A stretch of DNA of 64,000 nt. Source: Aliarcobacter skirrowii CCUG 10374 (lineage in GTDB: Bacteria; Campylobacterota; Campylobacteria; Campylobacterales; Arcobacteraceae). The notes under the pieces were generated by a model. The model was not told the origin of the DNA. It searched no databases and worked only from the letters and a program-made list of their open reading frames with translations. Made by a program: the position numbers and the translations under genes. Positions 46,346 to 56,765 of this stretch are shown here, piece by piece; the stretch's first letter is position 1; every line of letters begins with the position of its first letter. The stretch is from contig NZ_CP032099.1 of the NCBI RefSeq assembly GCF_003544835.1, positions 310,001 through 374,000 on the forward strand, in the 5' to 3' direction.

Positions 46346-47098
46346 TTAAAGAGGCATAGGAGTTACCATTTTTGTAAGCTTCAATTTAAGCTCACCTGGT
46401 GCATCTCCCCTTGCTATTGCTTTACAAGCTGCCAAAATCAAGTATTGCTCTTTTATTACTAAATGCCCTTTTGCTTTTAATTTAACTCCCCAAGGTCCTA
46501 AGAAAATATAAGATCCAGCAATTCCCATAACAGTTGCTGTAAATGCTCCAGCAATTCCAGCTGCCATTGCTGGTGGATTGTCAAGTTGTTGAAGAGCAAG
46601 AATAAGACCAAAAACAGCCCCAACAAGACCAATTGTAGGTGAAGTTTCACCTGCATGAAGCCAAAAGTGACTAGCCCCGTGATAATACTCTTCAGTAGCT
46701 TCAATAACAGGTTCTAGTTGCTCCTCTAGTTGCTCCTCTTTACTACCATCAACAACCATACTTAAAGCCTCTTTCAAGAATGCGTGGTCAATATTTTGAA
46801 TATCTTTTTCTAATGCTAAAACACCCTGTTTTTTTACAGTAATTGCATATTCAACAAGCTCATCAATTCTAGCTTCAAAATTTACAGGAGATTTTTTAAA
46901 TATTGTTTTAAACTCCTTAAATGCAGCCTTTACCAAAGAACTTTCAGTAGCTGTAACAGCAGCTAACATAGAAGTTGGAATAACAATTATAAAAGATGCT
47001 ATATGAAGAACTCCAGCAGGATTTCCACCCTCAAGAGTAACCCCAACAGAGATAGAAGTTAAAGCTCCTATTAAACCAATTAGTACAGATAAATCCAT
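46346..47098 (-). CDS. motA: MotA, flagellar stator protein
   Basis: 250 residues with four membrane helices and a cytoplasmic loop (ITVKKQGVLALEKDIQNI) that touches FliG. TSPTIGLVGAVFGLILAL and GIAGAFTATVMGIAGSYIFLGP form helices 3 and 4 with the expected Pro and Thr. A TATAAT box on the same strand is 60 bases upstream. Pairs with motB, implying a motile cell. Confidence 0.95.
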   Translation of the reverse strand: MDLSVLIGLIGALTSISVGVTLEGGNPAGVLHIASFIIVIPTSMLAAVTATESSLVKAAFKEFKTIFKKSPVNFEARIDELVEYAITVKKQGVLALEKDIQNIDHAFLKEALSMVVDGSKEEQLEEQLEPVIEATEEYYHGASHFWLHAGETSPTIGLVGAVFGLILALQQLDNPPAMAAGIAGAFTATVMGIAGSYIFLGPWGVKLKAKGHLVIKEQYLILAACKAIARGDAPGELKLKLTKMVTPMPL

Positions 47099-47157
47099 TT
47101 ATTTTCCTAAAAAAAAATTGTTTTAATAATATCTAAAAGAAATTAAAAATAAGCTGT

Positions 47158-47163
47158 ATTATA
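47158..47163 (-). promoter_or_regulatory. -10 box (TATAAT) for motAB
   Basis: A perfect TATAAT on the minus strand, 60 bases before the motA ATG, within the 146-base divergent gap with the next plus-strand gene. It looks like a housekeeping rather than sigma-28 promoter (no CGATAA-type box found). Confidence 0.45.
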
Positions 47164-47244
47164 AAATATCTCTAAAATTAGTTTTTTATCCTTTTTTTGA
47201 TACTATATTTGATTTTAAATTATCAATATAATAAAAGGATTAAA

Positions 47245-47589
47245 ATGGACTGGGGCAAAGTAACCTATATTTTCCTATCTTTAATGTCGCTTACTACAAC
47301 AGCTGGATTTATTTATGAGCCAAATACTATAGCTCTTTTTATAGCTGCTAGCGTAAACTTAATATCTACAATTATAAAAATTGGTGTAAAAAATCTTTTA
47401 GCAGCTGAACTCTTAGCTAGTTCACTAGTTGCAGATTTACATTTAATACCTGCTTTTTTAGTAGTTGTGTTTAGTGGTGACATACAACTTGCAATAGCCT
47501 TAGCTATTGGAGCTGTTATAGCAAATATTGTATCAATTGCACTATCTTTAATTGAGAGTGCAAAAAGTAGTGAAAAGGAAGATTATTAA
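47245..47589 (+). CDS. Small conserved membrane protein (possibly DUF6394)
   Basis: 114 residues from ATG 47245, supported by AAAGGA 8 bases upstream; an in-frame ATG at 47197 has no such site. Three to four hydrophobic helices, beginning [16 protein letters not shown] and including [22 protein letters not shown] recall similar proteins annotated DUF6394 in Campylobacterota but am not sure. Function unknown. It lies 2 bases before leuS. Confidence 0.65.
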   Translation: MDWGKVTYIFLSLMSLTTTAGFIYEPNTIALFIAASVNLISTIIKIGVKNLLAAELLASSLVADLHLIPAFLVVVFSGDIQLAIALAIGAVIANIVSIALSLIESAKSSEKEDY

Positions 47590-47591
47590 AA

Positions 47592-50060
47592 ATGCAATAT
47601 TCTAGTAAAGAATTAGAAAAAAAATGGCAAGAGTATTGGAAAGAAAACAACTCTTTTGAACCAAAAGATGGTTATGAATTACCAAAAAAATATATATTAA
47701 GCATGTTCCCATATCCAAGTGGAAGAATTCATATGGGACATGTTAGAAACTATTGTATTGGTGATGCCTTTGCAAGACACTTTAGAAAAAATGGTTTTAA
47801 TGTTCTTCATCCAATAGGTTGGGATAGTTTTGGAATGCCAGCAGAAAATGCAGCAATTAAAAATAGACTTCATCCAAAAAAATGGACTTATGAAAATATT
47901 GATTATATGAGAGAAGAGCTTAGAAGTTTAGGGCTATCTTTTAGTAAAAACCAAGAGTTTGCAACAAGTGATGAGCTATATACAAAATTTGAACAAGAGA
48001 TTTTTATAAAAATGTATGAAGCTGGTATTGTTTATCAAAAAAGTGCACATTTAAATTGGTGTAATGAGTGTCAAACAGTTTTAGCAAATGAGCAGGTTGA
48101 AGATGGATGTTGTTGGAGATGTGATAACGAAGTTGTTCAAAAAGAGATGCCAGGATATTATATTGCAATTACAAAATATGCACAAAAACTTTTAGATGAT
48201 TTAAAAACTTTAGAGAACTCATGGCCATCACAAGTTTTAACAATGCAAGAGAACTGGATTGGAAGAAGTGAAGGTTTAGAGTTTAAATTTGATTTAACAA
48301 AAGAGACTAGAGCAAAACTTGATAAGATGTTTTCAAGTTTTAAAGTGTTTACAACAAGACCAGATACTATTTATGGTGTAACTTATGTTGCAATTGCACC
48401 TGAGCATGAGATTGTAAAATATATGGTTGAGCAAGAGCTTTTACCAAAAAATAAACTAAACATTATTAAAAGAGTTCAAAAAGTTGCTGAAAAAGATAGA
48501 GCAACTTTAGAAAAAGAGGGTGTTGATTTAGAAATAGAGGTAATTCATCCTTTAACTGGACAAAAAGTTCCAGTTTGGATGGCAAATTTTGTTTTAAGCT
48601 CTTATGGTGAAGGTGCTGTTATGAGTGTTCCAGCACATGATCAAAGAGATTTTGAGTTTGCAAAAAATTATGATTTACCAATAAAGCAAGTTATTTCAAA
48701 AGATGGAAAACATAGTGATGAAAAACTAAAAGAGGCATTTGTTGAAGATGGAATTTTGGTTGATTGTGAAAGTTTTAGTGGATTAACTACAACTCAAGCA
48801 AAACAAGCAATTATTTATCACTTTGAACAAAACTCTTTAGGAAATAAAAAAGTAAACTATAAACTAAGAGATTGGGGAGTTTCAAGACAAAGATATTGGG
48901 GAGCTCCAATTCCTTTTGTTCACTGTCCAAAATGTGGATTAGTTCCTGAAAAAATAGAGAATCTTCCAATAGCACTTCCAGATGATGTTGAAATAACTGG
49001 AGAGGGAAATCCTTTGGCAAATCATCCAACATGGAAAGACTGCTCTTGTCCAAAATGTGGAGAAAAAGCAATTAGAGAAACTGATACTTTAGATACATTT
49101 GTCCAATCTTCTTGGTATTTTTTAAGATATGCAACTAACTATAAAAAGTGGCAAACAGAGGCTATAAATAAAGAAGATAGCAACTATTGGATGGATGTTG
49201 ATCAATATATTGGTGGAATAGAACATGCAATTTTACACCTTTTATATGCAAGATTCTTTACAAAAGTTCTAAAAGATTTAGGATATACAGATTCAAATGA
49301 GCCTTTTAAAAATCTACTTACTCAAGGTATGGTTTTAAAAGATGGTGCAAAAATGAGTAAATCTAAAGGAAATGTTGTTGATCCTGATTTAATTATTGAA
49401 AAATATGGAGCAGATACAGCAAGATTGTTTATTCTTTTTGCAGCTCCTCCAACAAAAGAGTTGGAGTGGAATGATAGTGCTGTTGAAGGTGCTTATAAAT
49501 TTATAAAAAGATTTTATGAAAGATCTATTAATGTTACACAAAATGGTGTAGAAAATATTTTTAAAATAGATCAAAGCTCTTTAAATGATAAAGAGAAAGA
49601 GGCTAGATTAAAAGTTTATGAAGCTTTAATTAAATCAAATGAGGTTTTAACAAAAACTTATGCATTTAATACTTTAATTGCATCTTGTATGGAGGCTATG
49701 AATGCTTTATCATCTCAAGAAAACGAAGCAATTTGGGCTGAAGGTTACTATATTTTGACAAATATATTAGAGCCAATTATTCCTCATACAGCTTGGGAAT
49801 TAGCTAATAAATTTTTTGCTTTATCAAATTTTGATAAGAGTATTGAAGTAAAAGATGAGGTTTTTTCAAAAGATAGTATAGTTTTAGCGGTTACAATAAA
49901 TGGTAAAAAAAGATGCGAAATAGAAGTTGCTATAAATGCTACAAATGAAGAGATTTTAGAACTTGCAAAAGTAGCTGCTAAAAAATGGTTAGAAAATGCA
50001 ACAATTGTTAAAGAGATTGTTGTACCAAATAAACTTGTAAATATTGTAATAAAGGGCTAA
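47592..50060 (+). CDS. leuS: Leucine-tRNA ligase
   Basis: 822 residues. Class I signature HMGH in [14 protein letters not shown], zinc-binding Cys pairs (CNECQ, CCWRC and CPKCG), the CP1 editing domain (about 220-415) with [19 protein letters not shown], the KMSKSKGN loop and a helical anticodon-binding C-terminus. It charges tRNA-Leu. Followed after 1 base by the LptE-like gene. Confidence 0.98.
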   Translation: MQYSSKELEKKWQEYWKENNSFEPKDGYELPKKYILSMFPYPSGRIHMGHVRNYCIGDAFARHFRKNGFNVLHPIGWDSFGMPAENAAIKNRLHPKKWTYENIDYMREELRSLGLSFSKNQEFATSDELYTKFEQEIFIKMYEAGIVYQKSAHLNWCNECQTVLANEQVEDGCCWRCDNEVVQKEMPGYYIAITKYAQKLLDDLKTLENSWPSQVLTMQENWIGRSEGLEFKFDLTKETRAKLDKMFSSFKVFTTRPDTIYGVTYVAIAPEHEIVKYMVEQELLPKNKLNIIKRVQKVAEKDRATLEKEGVDLEIEVIHPLTGQKVPVWMANFVLSSYGEGAVMSVPAHDQRDFEFAKNYDLPIKQVISKDGKHSDEKLKEAFVEDGILVDCESFSGLTTTQAKQAIIYHFEQNSLGNKKVNYKLRDWGVSRQRYWGAPIPFVHCPKCGLVPEKIENLPIALPDDVEITGEGNPLANHPTWKDCSCPKCGEKAIRETDTLDTFVQSSWYFLRYATNYKKWQTEAINKEDSNYWMDVDQYIGGIEHAILHLLYARFFTKVLKDLGYTDSNEPFKNLLTQGMVLKDGAKMSKSKGNVVDPDLIIEKYGADTARLFILFAAPPTKELEWNDSAVEGAYKFIKRFYERSINVTQNGVENIFKIDQSSLNDKEKEARLKVYEALIKSNEVLTKTYAFNTLIASCMEAMNALSSQENEAIWAEGYYILTNILEPIIPHTAWELANKFFALSNFDKSIEVKDEVFSKDSIVLAVTINGKKRCEIEVAINATNEEILELAKVAAKKWLENATIVKEIVVPNKLVNIVIKG

Positions 50061-50061
50061 T

Positions 50062-50571
50062 GTGCTTAAAAAAATCTCTTTTTATATTGTAATAGTTTTA
50101 ATTCTAAGCTCTTGTGGATATAGACCAACAGCACAATTAGCAAAAGAGGAGCTAGGTAAAAATATATTTGTAAAAACAGATATAAGAGCTAGTGATCCTA
50201 GAAACTCTGTTTTAGTTAAAGATGCTGTAACAAAAATATTATCTCAAAGATTAGATTCAAATCTTGTAGATAATCAATTTGAAGCTGAAATAATAATGGA
50301 TTTAAGCATTGGAAGTGTTAGCTTTGGGGTTTTACAATATGATAAAGATGGTTACAATAAACTTTACAAAGCAAAAGTTAATATAAATGTAAAGTATTTT
50401 GATAAAGAGAAATCAAAAACAAAAAGTTTTACAGTTTCTGGAGAGTATGATTTCGCTGTTGATATAGGTGGAGAGATAAATGATACTCATAGATTTGAAG
50501 CAATTAGTAAAGCAAGTGATATGGCTGTAACTGAGATTTTATCAAGAGTTGCAGTTGCATCTTTTGAGTAA
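50062..50571 (+). CDS. lptE: LptE-like LPS-assembly lipoprotein
   Basis: 169 residues starting at GTG 50062. The signal peptide ends in lipobox LSSC (Cys18) followed by GYRP, the typical LptE start, and a small alpha/beta domain. LptE plugs LptD in the outer membrane and helps insert LPS. In Campylobacterota it lies directly after leuS, as here. Similarity outside the N-terminus is low in this family, so the name rests on size, lipobox and position. Confidence 0.82.
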   Translation: MLKKISFYIVIVLILSSCGYRPTAQLAKEELGKNIFVKTDIRASDPRNSVLVKDAVTKILSQRLDSNLVDNQFEAEIIMDLSIGSVSFGVLQYDKDGYNKLYKAKVNINVKYFDKEKSKTKSFTVSGEYDFAVDIGGEINDTHRFEAISKASDMAVTEILSRVAVASFE

Positions 50572-50574
50572 AAT

Positions 50575-51735
50575 ATGTCTTTAAAAACTTTAGACTTAAA
50601 AGGGTTTTTAGAGCATAAAACTCTTTATTATGACAAAATTGATTACAGCTACATAAAAAAATCTGCTGATATTTTATTAAATCATATAAATCTTCCTTTT
50701 ACTATTCATATTGTAGGAACAAATGGAAAAGGTACAACTGGAAGATTTTTAGCTCACTATCTGTATAAAATTGGATTTAAAACTCTACACTATAGCTCTC
50801 CTCATATAAAAAAATTTAATGAAAGAGTCTGGTTAAATGGTTTTGATATAGATGATGAGAGTTTAGAAATAGCTCATAAGTTTTTGCAAAATATTTTAGA
50901 TGAAGAGCTTTTAGAAAAACTTACATATTTTGAATACACAACACTTTTGGCATTTTATATTAGTAAAGATTGTGACTATTTAATTTTAGAAGCTGGGCTT
51001 GGTGGAGAGTTTGATGCAACAAATGTTGTAAAAAATGATCTTAGCCTTATTACAACAATTGGACTTGATCATACATCTTTTTTAGGAGATAGTGTAGAGA
51101 AAATTGCAAGAACAAAGATGCGTTCGGTTGATACAAAGATGATTATTGGTTATCAAGAGTTTGCTAGTGTTTATGATGTTGCAAATAGTGTTAAGCTTGA
51201 GTTAAAAGATGAGTTTAATAAAGATATAGAGATTTTAAGAGTTGAAGATTTTAATATAGATTATAACTTTACATTTGCATCATATTTAAAAAGAAATTTA
51301 GCACTTGTTTTAAAATGTTTAAAAGAGTTAAAAATTGATATAAATCTTGAAATTTTCAACTCAACTCCAATTTTTGGAAGATGTCAAAAGATAAAAGATA
51401 ATATATTTATAGATGTTGGACACAATCCTTTGGCTGCAAAAGTGATTTTTGAAGAGTTTAAAAATAAAAAATTAACTTTGATTTACAACTCTTATGATGA
51501 TAAAGATTACAAAGAGGTTTTGACAATTTTAAAACCAATTATAGATGAGGTATATATTGTACCTTTGGAAGATAAGAGAGTTGTAAAAAAAGAGATTTTG
51601 GAAAGTTGTTTAAAATCACTTGATATTAAAGAGATAAAGAGTTTAGAGTTTGATAATAAAAAAATCTATCTTGCTTTTGGTTCATTTTTAGTTGTTGAGA
51701 GATTTTTGGAGCTAATTTCTTATGAAAAACCTTGA
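50575..51735 (+). CDS. folC: FolC, folylpolyglutamate/dihydrofolate synthase
   Basis: 386 residues of the Mur ligase fold. ATP loop VGTNGKGTTGRFLAHYL, then HYSSPHIKKFNERVWLNG and the magnesium-site EAGLGGEFDATNVV; the C-terminal domain has DVGHNPLAAKV. It adds glutamates to folates and may make dihydrofolate. Overlaps the next gene by 14 bases. Confidence 0.94.
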   Translation: MSLKTLDLKGFLEHKTLYYDKIDYSYIKKSADILLNHINLPFTIHIVGTNGKGTTGRFLAHYLYKIGFKTLHYSSPHIKKFNERVWLNGFDIDDESLEIAHKFLQNILDEELLEKLTYFEYTTLLAFYISKDCDYLILEAGLGGEFDATNVVKNDLSLITTIGLDHTSFLGDSVEKIARTKMRSVDTKMIIGYQEFASVYDVANSVKLELKDEFNKDIEILRVEDFNIDYNFTFASYLKRNLALVLKCLKELKIDINLEIFNSTPIFGRCQKIKDNIFIDVGHNPLAAKVIFEEFKNKKLTLIYNSYDDKDYKEVLTILKPIIDEVYIVPLEDKRVVKKEILESCLKSLDIKEIKSLEFDNKKIYLAFGSFLVVERFLELISYEKP

Positions 51736-53830
51736 AGAAGAGCTAGAAAAACTATATTTAGAAAAATCAAATATTGAAGAGCGAATTGCACAACTTGAGA
51801 GTTTAAAAAATCAAAATATAAAAAAAGAGTTCTCAAAAGATGAAAAAATTTCACTTTTTAGAGAATTATTTGTTGCAAGAGCTGATATATATGCTAAAAA
51901 ATGGCGAAGTCGTGATGGAGCTAAAGAGGGATTTAGTGCTGTAACTGCCACTTTTATGGGTGAAGATTTTTTGCCACTTACAAACAAAGAGTTAGAGGAG
52001 CATTTAAGAGGAAATCTTTTTTTAGCATCATATTTAATAAATAAAAATCAAGAGTGCTCTTATGTTGCTTTAGAGTTAAATAGTGAAGATGTTTTTAAAC
52101 TTCAAAGAGCTTTACAAGAGTTAAATATAGAAGCCTCTTATAGTTTAAGCTCTTATAACTCTGTTTTTGCATGGATATTTTTTAAAGAGAAAATTGCTTC
52201 AAAAATATCTTTCTCTTTCTTATATTTTTTGCAAAAAAAAGCAAATATAAGTGCTAAAATCTATCCAAATAGTGAGTTTTGTACAAATGAAAAATTAGGA
52301 AACTTTATAGAGTTGCCTTTACAATTAGAGCATAGAAGAAAAAACAGAACAGTTTTTTTAGATATAAATACAAAGAAAATATATGAAGATCAATGGTCAT
52401 ATCTATCAAGTGTTAAAAAAGCAACAAAAGAGCAAATTTATAGTTTTGCACAGGTTTTAAGTGCAAAAAATATTCAAAAAGATTTAAAGCATATAAATTT
52501 TCCAATAAATAAATTTGAAATAGTTTTAAATAGTGGAATAGAGATTCCAATTAAAAACTTATCAAAGAGTTTTATTAGTAAGCTAAAATCATTTGCTACT
52601 TTTTTAAATCCTCAAGTAAAACTTCTAACACAACTTAGAAAACCACTTTACAACACTCCAAAATATCTAAAAGGGTATGAAGAGAGTAGTGATTATTTAA
52701 CACTTCCAAGAGGTGTAAAGATTAGTTTATTTGAATATTTTAAAGAGAATTTATTAGATTTTTCAATAAAAGATGAGAGAGTTTTTGAAAAAATTGAGAC
52801 AAAAAGTGTGAAATATACTCTAAGACCAGAGCAAGAGGATGCTATAAAAGAGATTTTAAAATCACAAGAGTCAATTTGTGTTGCTCCTCCTGGTTTTGGT
52901 AAAACTCTTTTGGGAGCAAAAATATTTGAGTTAAGAGCTGTAAAAACTTTGATTATTGTAAATAAAAATATGCTACTTGATCAGTGGATTAGCAGATTTG
53001 TTGACTATTTTGGATATAAAAAGAGTGATATTGGATATTTAGGAAAAGGTCAAAACAAACTAAATAGTAATATTGATGTTGCAACAATGCAAAGCTTAAA
53101 TAACTCTCCAGATTTAATCAAAAACTATACTCAAGTAATTGTAGATGAGTGTCACCATATTCCAGCACTTACATTTGAGCAGATAGTAAAAAATTTCAAA
53201 GGAACTTATATTTTAGGGCTTAGTGCAACTCCTAGAAGAAAAGATGAGTTAGATCCAATTTTATACCAACAATTAGGAGATATATCTTATGAGTATAAAA
53301 AACCAAAAACACATACAAATATATTAAAAGTTATAAAAACAGATTTTGTAAGTAGTAGCGATAACTACTCAACAATAATAGGAGAGCTTGTAACAAATGA
53401 GAATAGAAATAGACAAATTGTTGATGTAATAAAAGAGCATAAAGATAGAAAAACTCTTTTGCTTAGTGATAGAATTGAACACTTAAATCTTTTAGAGAAT
53501 ATTTTAAAAGAGCAAAAAATTGATTTTGTAAGTGTTCATGGAAGTCAAAATAAAAAAGAGCAAGTAGAAAATATGCAAAAAGTAAAAACAAGTTCACTTA
53601 TACTTGCAACAAGCTCATTTTTTGGAGAAGGAATAGATTTTCCTCATCTAAATACAATTATTTTTGCAACTCCAATATCTTTTTATGGAAGATTAATTCA
53701 ATATCTTGGAAGAATTGGAAGGGGAAATCAAAAGTGCTTGGCTATTGATTTTTTAGATAGCCAAAATCCAATTTTGAACTCAACTTATAAAAAAAGGCTT
53801 GAAGGTTATAAACAGATGCATTATAAATAA
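51722..53830 (+). CDS. Archaeo-eukaryotic-primase-like domain fused to SF2 helicase
   Basis: 702 residues. An N-terminal coiled coil (1-30) leads to a region (about 44-235) that matches TOTE-type primases: FRELFVARADIYAKKW, GNFIELPLQ and DQWSYLSS. The catalytic positions are altered: the DxD motif reads ELN (118-120), and the second-motif His (GAHVWIFF in the family, from memory) is SVFAWIFF (147-154). The C-terminal half is an SF2 helicase with APPGFGKT (near 388), DECHH (near 475), SATPRR and YLGRIGRG. It may bind and remodel nucleic acid without making primers. It overlaps folC by 14 bases; a role in defence or repair is inference. Confidence 0.7.
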   Translation: MKNLEEELEKLYLEKSNIEERIAQLESLKNQNIKKEFSKDEKISLFRELFVARADIYAKKWRSRDGAKEGFSAVTATFMGEDFLPLTNKELEEHLRGNLFLASYLINKNQECSYVALELNSEDVFKLQRALQELNIEASYSLSSYNSVFAWIFFKEKIASKISFSFLYFLQKKANISAKIYPNSEFCTNEKLGNFIELPLQLEHRRKNRTVFLDINTKKIYEDQWSYLSSVKKATKEQIYSFAQVLSAKNIQKDLKHINFPINKFEIVLNSGIEIPIKNLSKSFISKLKSFATFLNPQVKLLTQLRKPLYNTPKYLKGYEESSDYLTLPRGVKISLFEYFKENLLDFSIKDERVFEKIETKSVKYTLRPEQEDAIKEILKSQESICVAPPGFGKTLLGAKIFELRAVKTLIIVNKNMLLDQWISRFVDYFGYKKSDIGYLGKGQNKLNSNIDVATMQSLNNSPDLIKNYTQVIVDECHHIPALTFEQIVKNFKGTYILGLSATPRRKDELDPILYQQLGDISYEYKKPKTHTNILKVIKTDFVSSSDNYSTIIGELVTNENRNRQIVDVIKEHKDRKTLLLSDRIEHLNLLENILKEQKIDFVSVHGSQNKKEQVENMQKVKTSSLILATSSFFGEGIDFPHLNTIIFATPISFYGRLIQYLGRIGRGNQKCLAIDFLDSQNPILNSTYKKRLEGYKQMHYK

Positions 53831-53929
53831 TATTTTTTATAAATATTATTAATTAATCTAATATAACTTTTTATTATAATTTAACTAAAGTTTCTATAAA
53901 CTTCTTAATATTTCAAATAAGGAGAAACT

Positions 53930-54445
53930 ATGAAACTATTAAAAATTTTGGTATTTGCTTCAATACTTTTAACTTCAGCTTTTAGTGCTGAGTTTGTAAG
54001 CTATGATGAGCTAAGCAAAAAATTAAAAAGTGACGCAAAAAAATCAGGAATGATGGCAACAACTAAAGAGGTAAAAGATGCTCTAAAAGCTAAAGATTGG
54101 GCAGTTGTTGATGTAAGAACTATGGAAGAGTGGGCAGGTGCTTCTATAAAAGGAAGTTATAGAGTTGGAAGAGAAGCACCTGAAAAAGCTTTAGAAAATA
54201 TTGTTTTAGACGATGATGAAAATTTTGTAAAGCAGAATTTAGTTGTAGTTTGTAACACAGCATCAAGAGCAGCTATTGAAGCTCAAGCTTTTAAACAAAT
54301 GGGATTTAAAACTGTAAAGATTTATGAGATAAATAGATGGATTGATGAGTGTAATCCTGTTGTTACAAAATATAGTGCAGGCGAGCATAAAGATGGAACT
54401 AAAACAAAGTTTGGTAACTACTACGCTGAACATTGTAAAAAATAG
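53930..54445 (+). CDS. Periplasmic rhodanese-domain protein
   Basis: 171 residues with a signal peptide (about 1-20, ending FSA). The rhodanese domain has VVDVRTMEEWAGASIKGS and the catalytic loop VVVCNTASRA (Cys108). The C-terminal Cys (CNPVV and EHCKK) are additional. It likely moves sulfane sulfur in the periplasm; partner unknown. AAGGAG upstream of the ATG. Single-gene unit. Confidence 0.88.
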   Translation: MKLLKILVFASILLTSAFSAEFVSYDELSKKLKSDAKKSGMMATTKEVKDALKAKDWAVVDVRTMEEWAGASIKGSYRVGREAPEKALENIVLDDDENFVKQNLVVVCNTASRAAIEAQAFKQMGFKTVKIYEINRWIDECNPVVTKYSAGEHKDGTKTKFGNYYAEHCKK

Positions 54446-54451
54446 TTTTAA

Positions 54452-54475
54452 AAGTAGAAAAGAGATTTTCTACTT
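54452..54475. repeat. Hairpin between convergent rhodanese and OlsF-like genes
   Basis: AAGTAGAAAA (54452-54461) pairs with TTTTCTACTT (54466-54475) around GAGA, 6 bases after the rhodanese stop and directly before the stop of the minus-strand gene. On the minus strand it continues TTAAAA. A weak bidirectional terminator is likely. Confidence 0.5.
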
Positions 54476-56182
54476 CTAAACTATATATCTCATCTTTATA
54501 TGCTCTTTTATCTTTTCAATTTCAACTAAAATAAATCCATCAATACAATCATTAAAATCTTTATCAACACTAAAATCTAAAAATCTTACACCATCATCAA
54601 TAGTTAATTCACTATATTGTTTATATAAAGGTGGAATTGTAACACCCATATTTGTTAAAGCAGATTTTAAAACTTTAAAATCCTGTTTTTTATCATCTAA
54701 AACAAAAAAATCCTTTATATCGCTTAGACGATTTGTATAAAAGTATGGATCTTTTGCTTGAACTAACTCTTTTTCGCTTCTGTAGTAGTGGCTATAATAA
54801 AGAGTCATTAAATCTTTTGCAATAGAGGGAAAAGAAGCTGGAATTGATACAGGTCCAAACATATATTTTATATTTGGATTTGCTTTTAAATATGCACCAA
54901 TTCCAAACCAAAGATAATCTAAAGCTCTAGTTCCCCAATATTTTGGTTGAACAAAACTACGCCCAAGTTCAATTGAATTTTGAAGATAAAAGATAAAATC
55001 ATCATTAAATTTAAATAAAGAGTTTGAGTAAAAACCTTTTACGCCATATTTTTCAAAAACCAAATTTGCATTTGCAATTCTATATGCTCCTACAATCTCA
55101 AGTTCACTTTTATCATATAAAATAATGTGTTGATAGTAAATATCATATTTATCAGTATCTCTTTTTTTATTTACACCCTCACCAACTTTTCTAAAAGATA
55201 GCTCTCTTAATCTTCCAATCTCTTTTAAAACTATAGAGTCTTCAACATAATCATACAGATATATTCTTTTTCCATCATTTGTTTGACCAAGGAGTTGAGA
55301 TTTTTTTAGTTCGTTTAGTAAATCAATTCTACTTACAGGATGAGCAATTGCATTTTGAGTTTGAAAATATGATTTTTTGCCTTTATTTAAAGCATAAAGA
55401 TGTTTTTTATATAAATTTACTATAAATTTTTTATTTAAACCTTTTGGAATAATATTCTCATTTGGAATAATTTTTCCAATCTTTATATTTATACTTTTTG
55501 ATTTTTTGTTAAACATTTCATTTGATAATAAAAGAGTTGAAAAAGTCTTATTTAGCAAAGAGATTGTATAAAAAGTTTTAGAGTTTTTTGCATCTAAATA
55601 TATTGGTAAAATTGGTGCATTGCTATTTTTTGCAAAATTTAAAAAACCTTTACTCCAAGCTTTATCAACTACTCCTTTAGGTGTAGCACGACTTACTTCT
55701 CCAGCTGGAAAAATTATAAGTGCTTCATTGTTATTTAAAGATTCATAAACTCTTTTTATGCTCTCTTTTGTCTGTTTATCTTTGAAGTTATCAATTGGGA
55801 TTAAAAGCGAATTTAAAGCCTCAAAACTACTTAAAAAATCGTTTGCTAAGATTTTTACATCTTTTCTAACACTTCCTACAAGTTTTAGTAAACACAAAGC
55901 ATCAAGACCACCTAAAGGGTGATTTGCAATAATTACAACTTTTCCAGTTGTTGGAATATTTTGTAAATCGTTGCTTGAAACTGTATAATCAAAGTCAAAA
56001 TAGTCTAAAACAGCATCAACAAAATCAAAACCCTTTAGGTGTGAATTTTGTGATAAGAACTTATTTATTCTATCTTCATGAACTATTTTTTTTGCTACTT
56101 TAAGCAAAGATTTTTTTAACAGACTATTTTTTGTTTTTATATTTGGGAACTTATTTTCAATCTCTTTTTGAATATTAACCAT
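54476..56182 (-). CDS. Bifunctional ornithine lipid synthase, OlsF-like
   Basis: 568 residues. N-terminal lysophospholipid-type acyltransferase (about 40-270) with IIANHPLGGLD and IIFPAGEVSRA, joined to a C-terminal hemolysin/GNAT-type N-acyltransferase (about 285-490) with ELGRSFVQPKYWGTRALDYLWFGI split around Arg-rich contacts. This is the OlsF architecture, which makes ornithine lipids from ornithine and acyl-ACP in one protein and occurs in epsilonproteobacteria (family knowledge). Ornithine lipids are phosphorus-free membrane lipids. Substrate preference is not visible here; the N-terminal half alone would look like PlsC. Confidence 0.75.
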   Translation of the reverse strand: MVNIQKEIENKFPNIKTKNSLLKKSLLKVAKKIVHEDRINKFLSQNSHLKGFDFVDAVLDYFDFDYTVSSNDLQNIPTTGKVVIIANHPLGGLDALCLLKLVGSVRKDVKILANDFLSSFEALNSLLIPIDNFKDKQTKESIKRVYESLNNNEALIIFPAGEVSRATPKGVVDKAWSKGFLNFAKNSNAPILPIYLDAKNSKTFYTISLLNKTFSTLLLSNEMFNKKSKSINIKIGKIIPNENIIPKGLNKKFIVNLYKKHLYALNKGKKSYFQTQNAIAHPVSRIDLLNELKKSQLLGQTNDGKRIYLYDYVEDSIVLKEIGRLRELSFRKVGEGVNKKRDTDKYDIYYQHIILYDKSELEIVGAYRIANANLVFEKYGVKGFYSNSLFKFNDDFIFYLQNSIELGRSFVQPKYWGTRALDYLWFGIGAYLKANPNIKYMFGPVSIPASFPSIAKDLMTLYYSHYYRSEKELVQAKDPYFYTNRLSDIKDFFVLDDKKQDFKVLKSALTNMGVTIPPLYKQYSELTIDDGVRFLDFSVDKDFNDCIDGFILVEIEKIKEHIKMRYIV

Positions 56183-56249
56183 CTTTTTCTCCTACAAAAT
56201 GTAGGAATATTAGATGATTTAGGTTGCAAATTGGTTACATTTTTAGTTA

Positions 56250-56660
56250 TTAAGAGTAGAACTCAACAGATTTTAATCTAGCAGCTCTTCTTGCATCTGA
56301 ATTGCTCTCTTGTGGCTCATCATCCTTATCTATATATATTTTTCTTCTATTTTGTTGATTATCTTTTGGTTTTTGTTTCTCAAGTTCAAGTTTAGCAACT
56401 AGCTCTTCAAGTTTATCTTCTAGTTTACTATTCTCTTTTAAAAGCAAATCTTTTTGTAGTGCTAAATCATTTAACTCTTTTTTTAACTCTCTAGCTCTTT
56501 GTTTGTAAGCATCTTTTTCTCTATCAAGAATATTATTCATCTCTTTTAAATTGTTATTTTCTTGCTCTAAAAGCAGATTTTTTTTCATTAAGATTACATT
56601 TTCACTTTTTAATCTTTGTGCATCTTGCATAGCAACTCGGCTTAAAAGTTCATAGTTCAT
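56250..56660 (-). CDS. Coiled-coil protein of unknown function
   Basis: 136 residues. Residues about 10-95 are an unbroken coiled coil rich in Leu, Lys, Glu and Asn (for example LLLEQENNNLKEMNNIL); the tail is charged with RRAARLKSVEFYS at the end. No membrane segment. Not recognised. It is monocistronic between the OlsF-like gene and the convergent-free mfd run. Confidence 0.65.
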   Translation of the reverse strand: MNYELLSRVAMQDAQRLKSENVILMKKNLLLEQENNNLKEMNNILDREKDAYKQRARELKKELNDLALQKDLLLKENSKLEDKLEELVAKLELEKQKPKDNQQNRRKIYIDKDDEPQESNSDARRAARLKSVEFYS

Positions 56661-56765
56661 ATAAAATCCTTAAGTAAAGATGGCTTAAATTGTACAATAA
56701 AAATTAGTAATTTAGCATAAATCTATATTATGTTAAAATTTCGGAATTTTTTTGCAAGGTTTATG

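Noticed and set aside
51722-53830. A complete TOTE defence island
   Set aside because: Only the primase-helicase gene is present; neighbours are folC, lptE, leuS and a rhodanese gene, none of which is a defence component.
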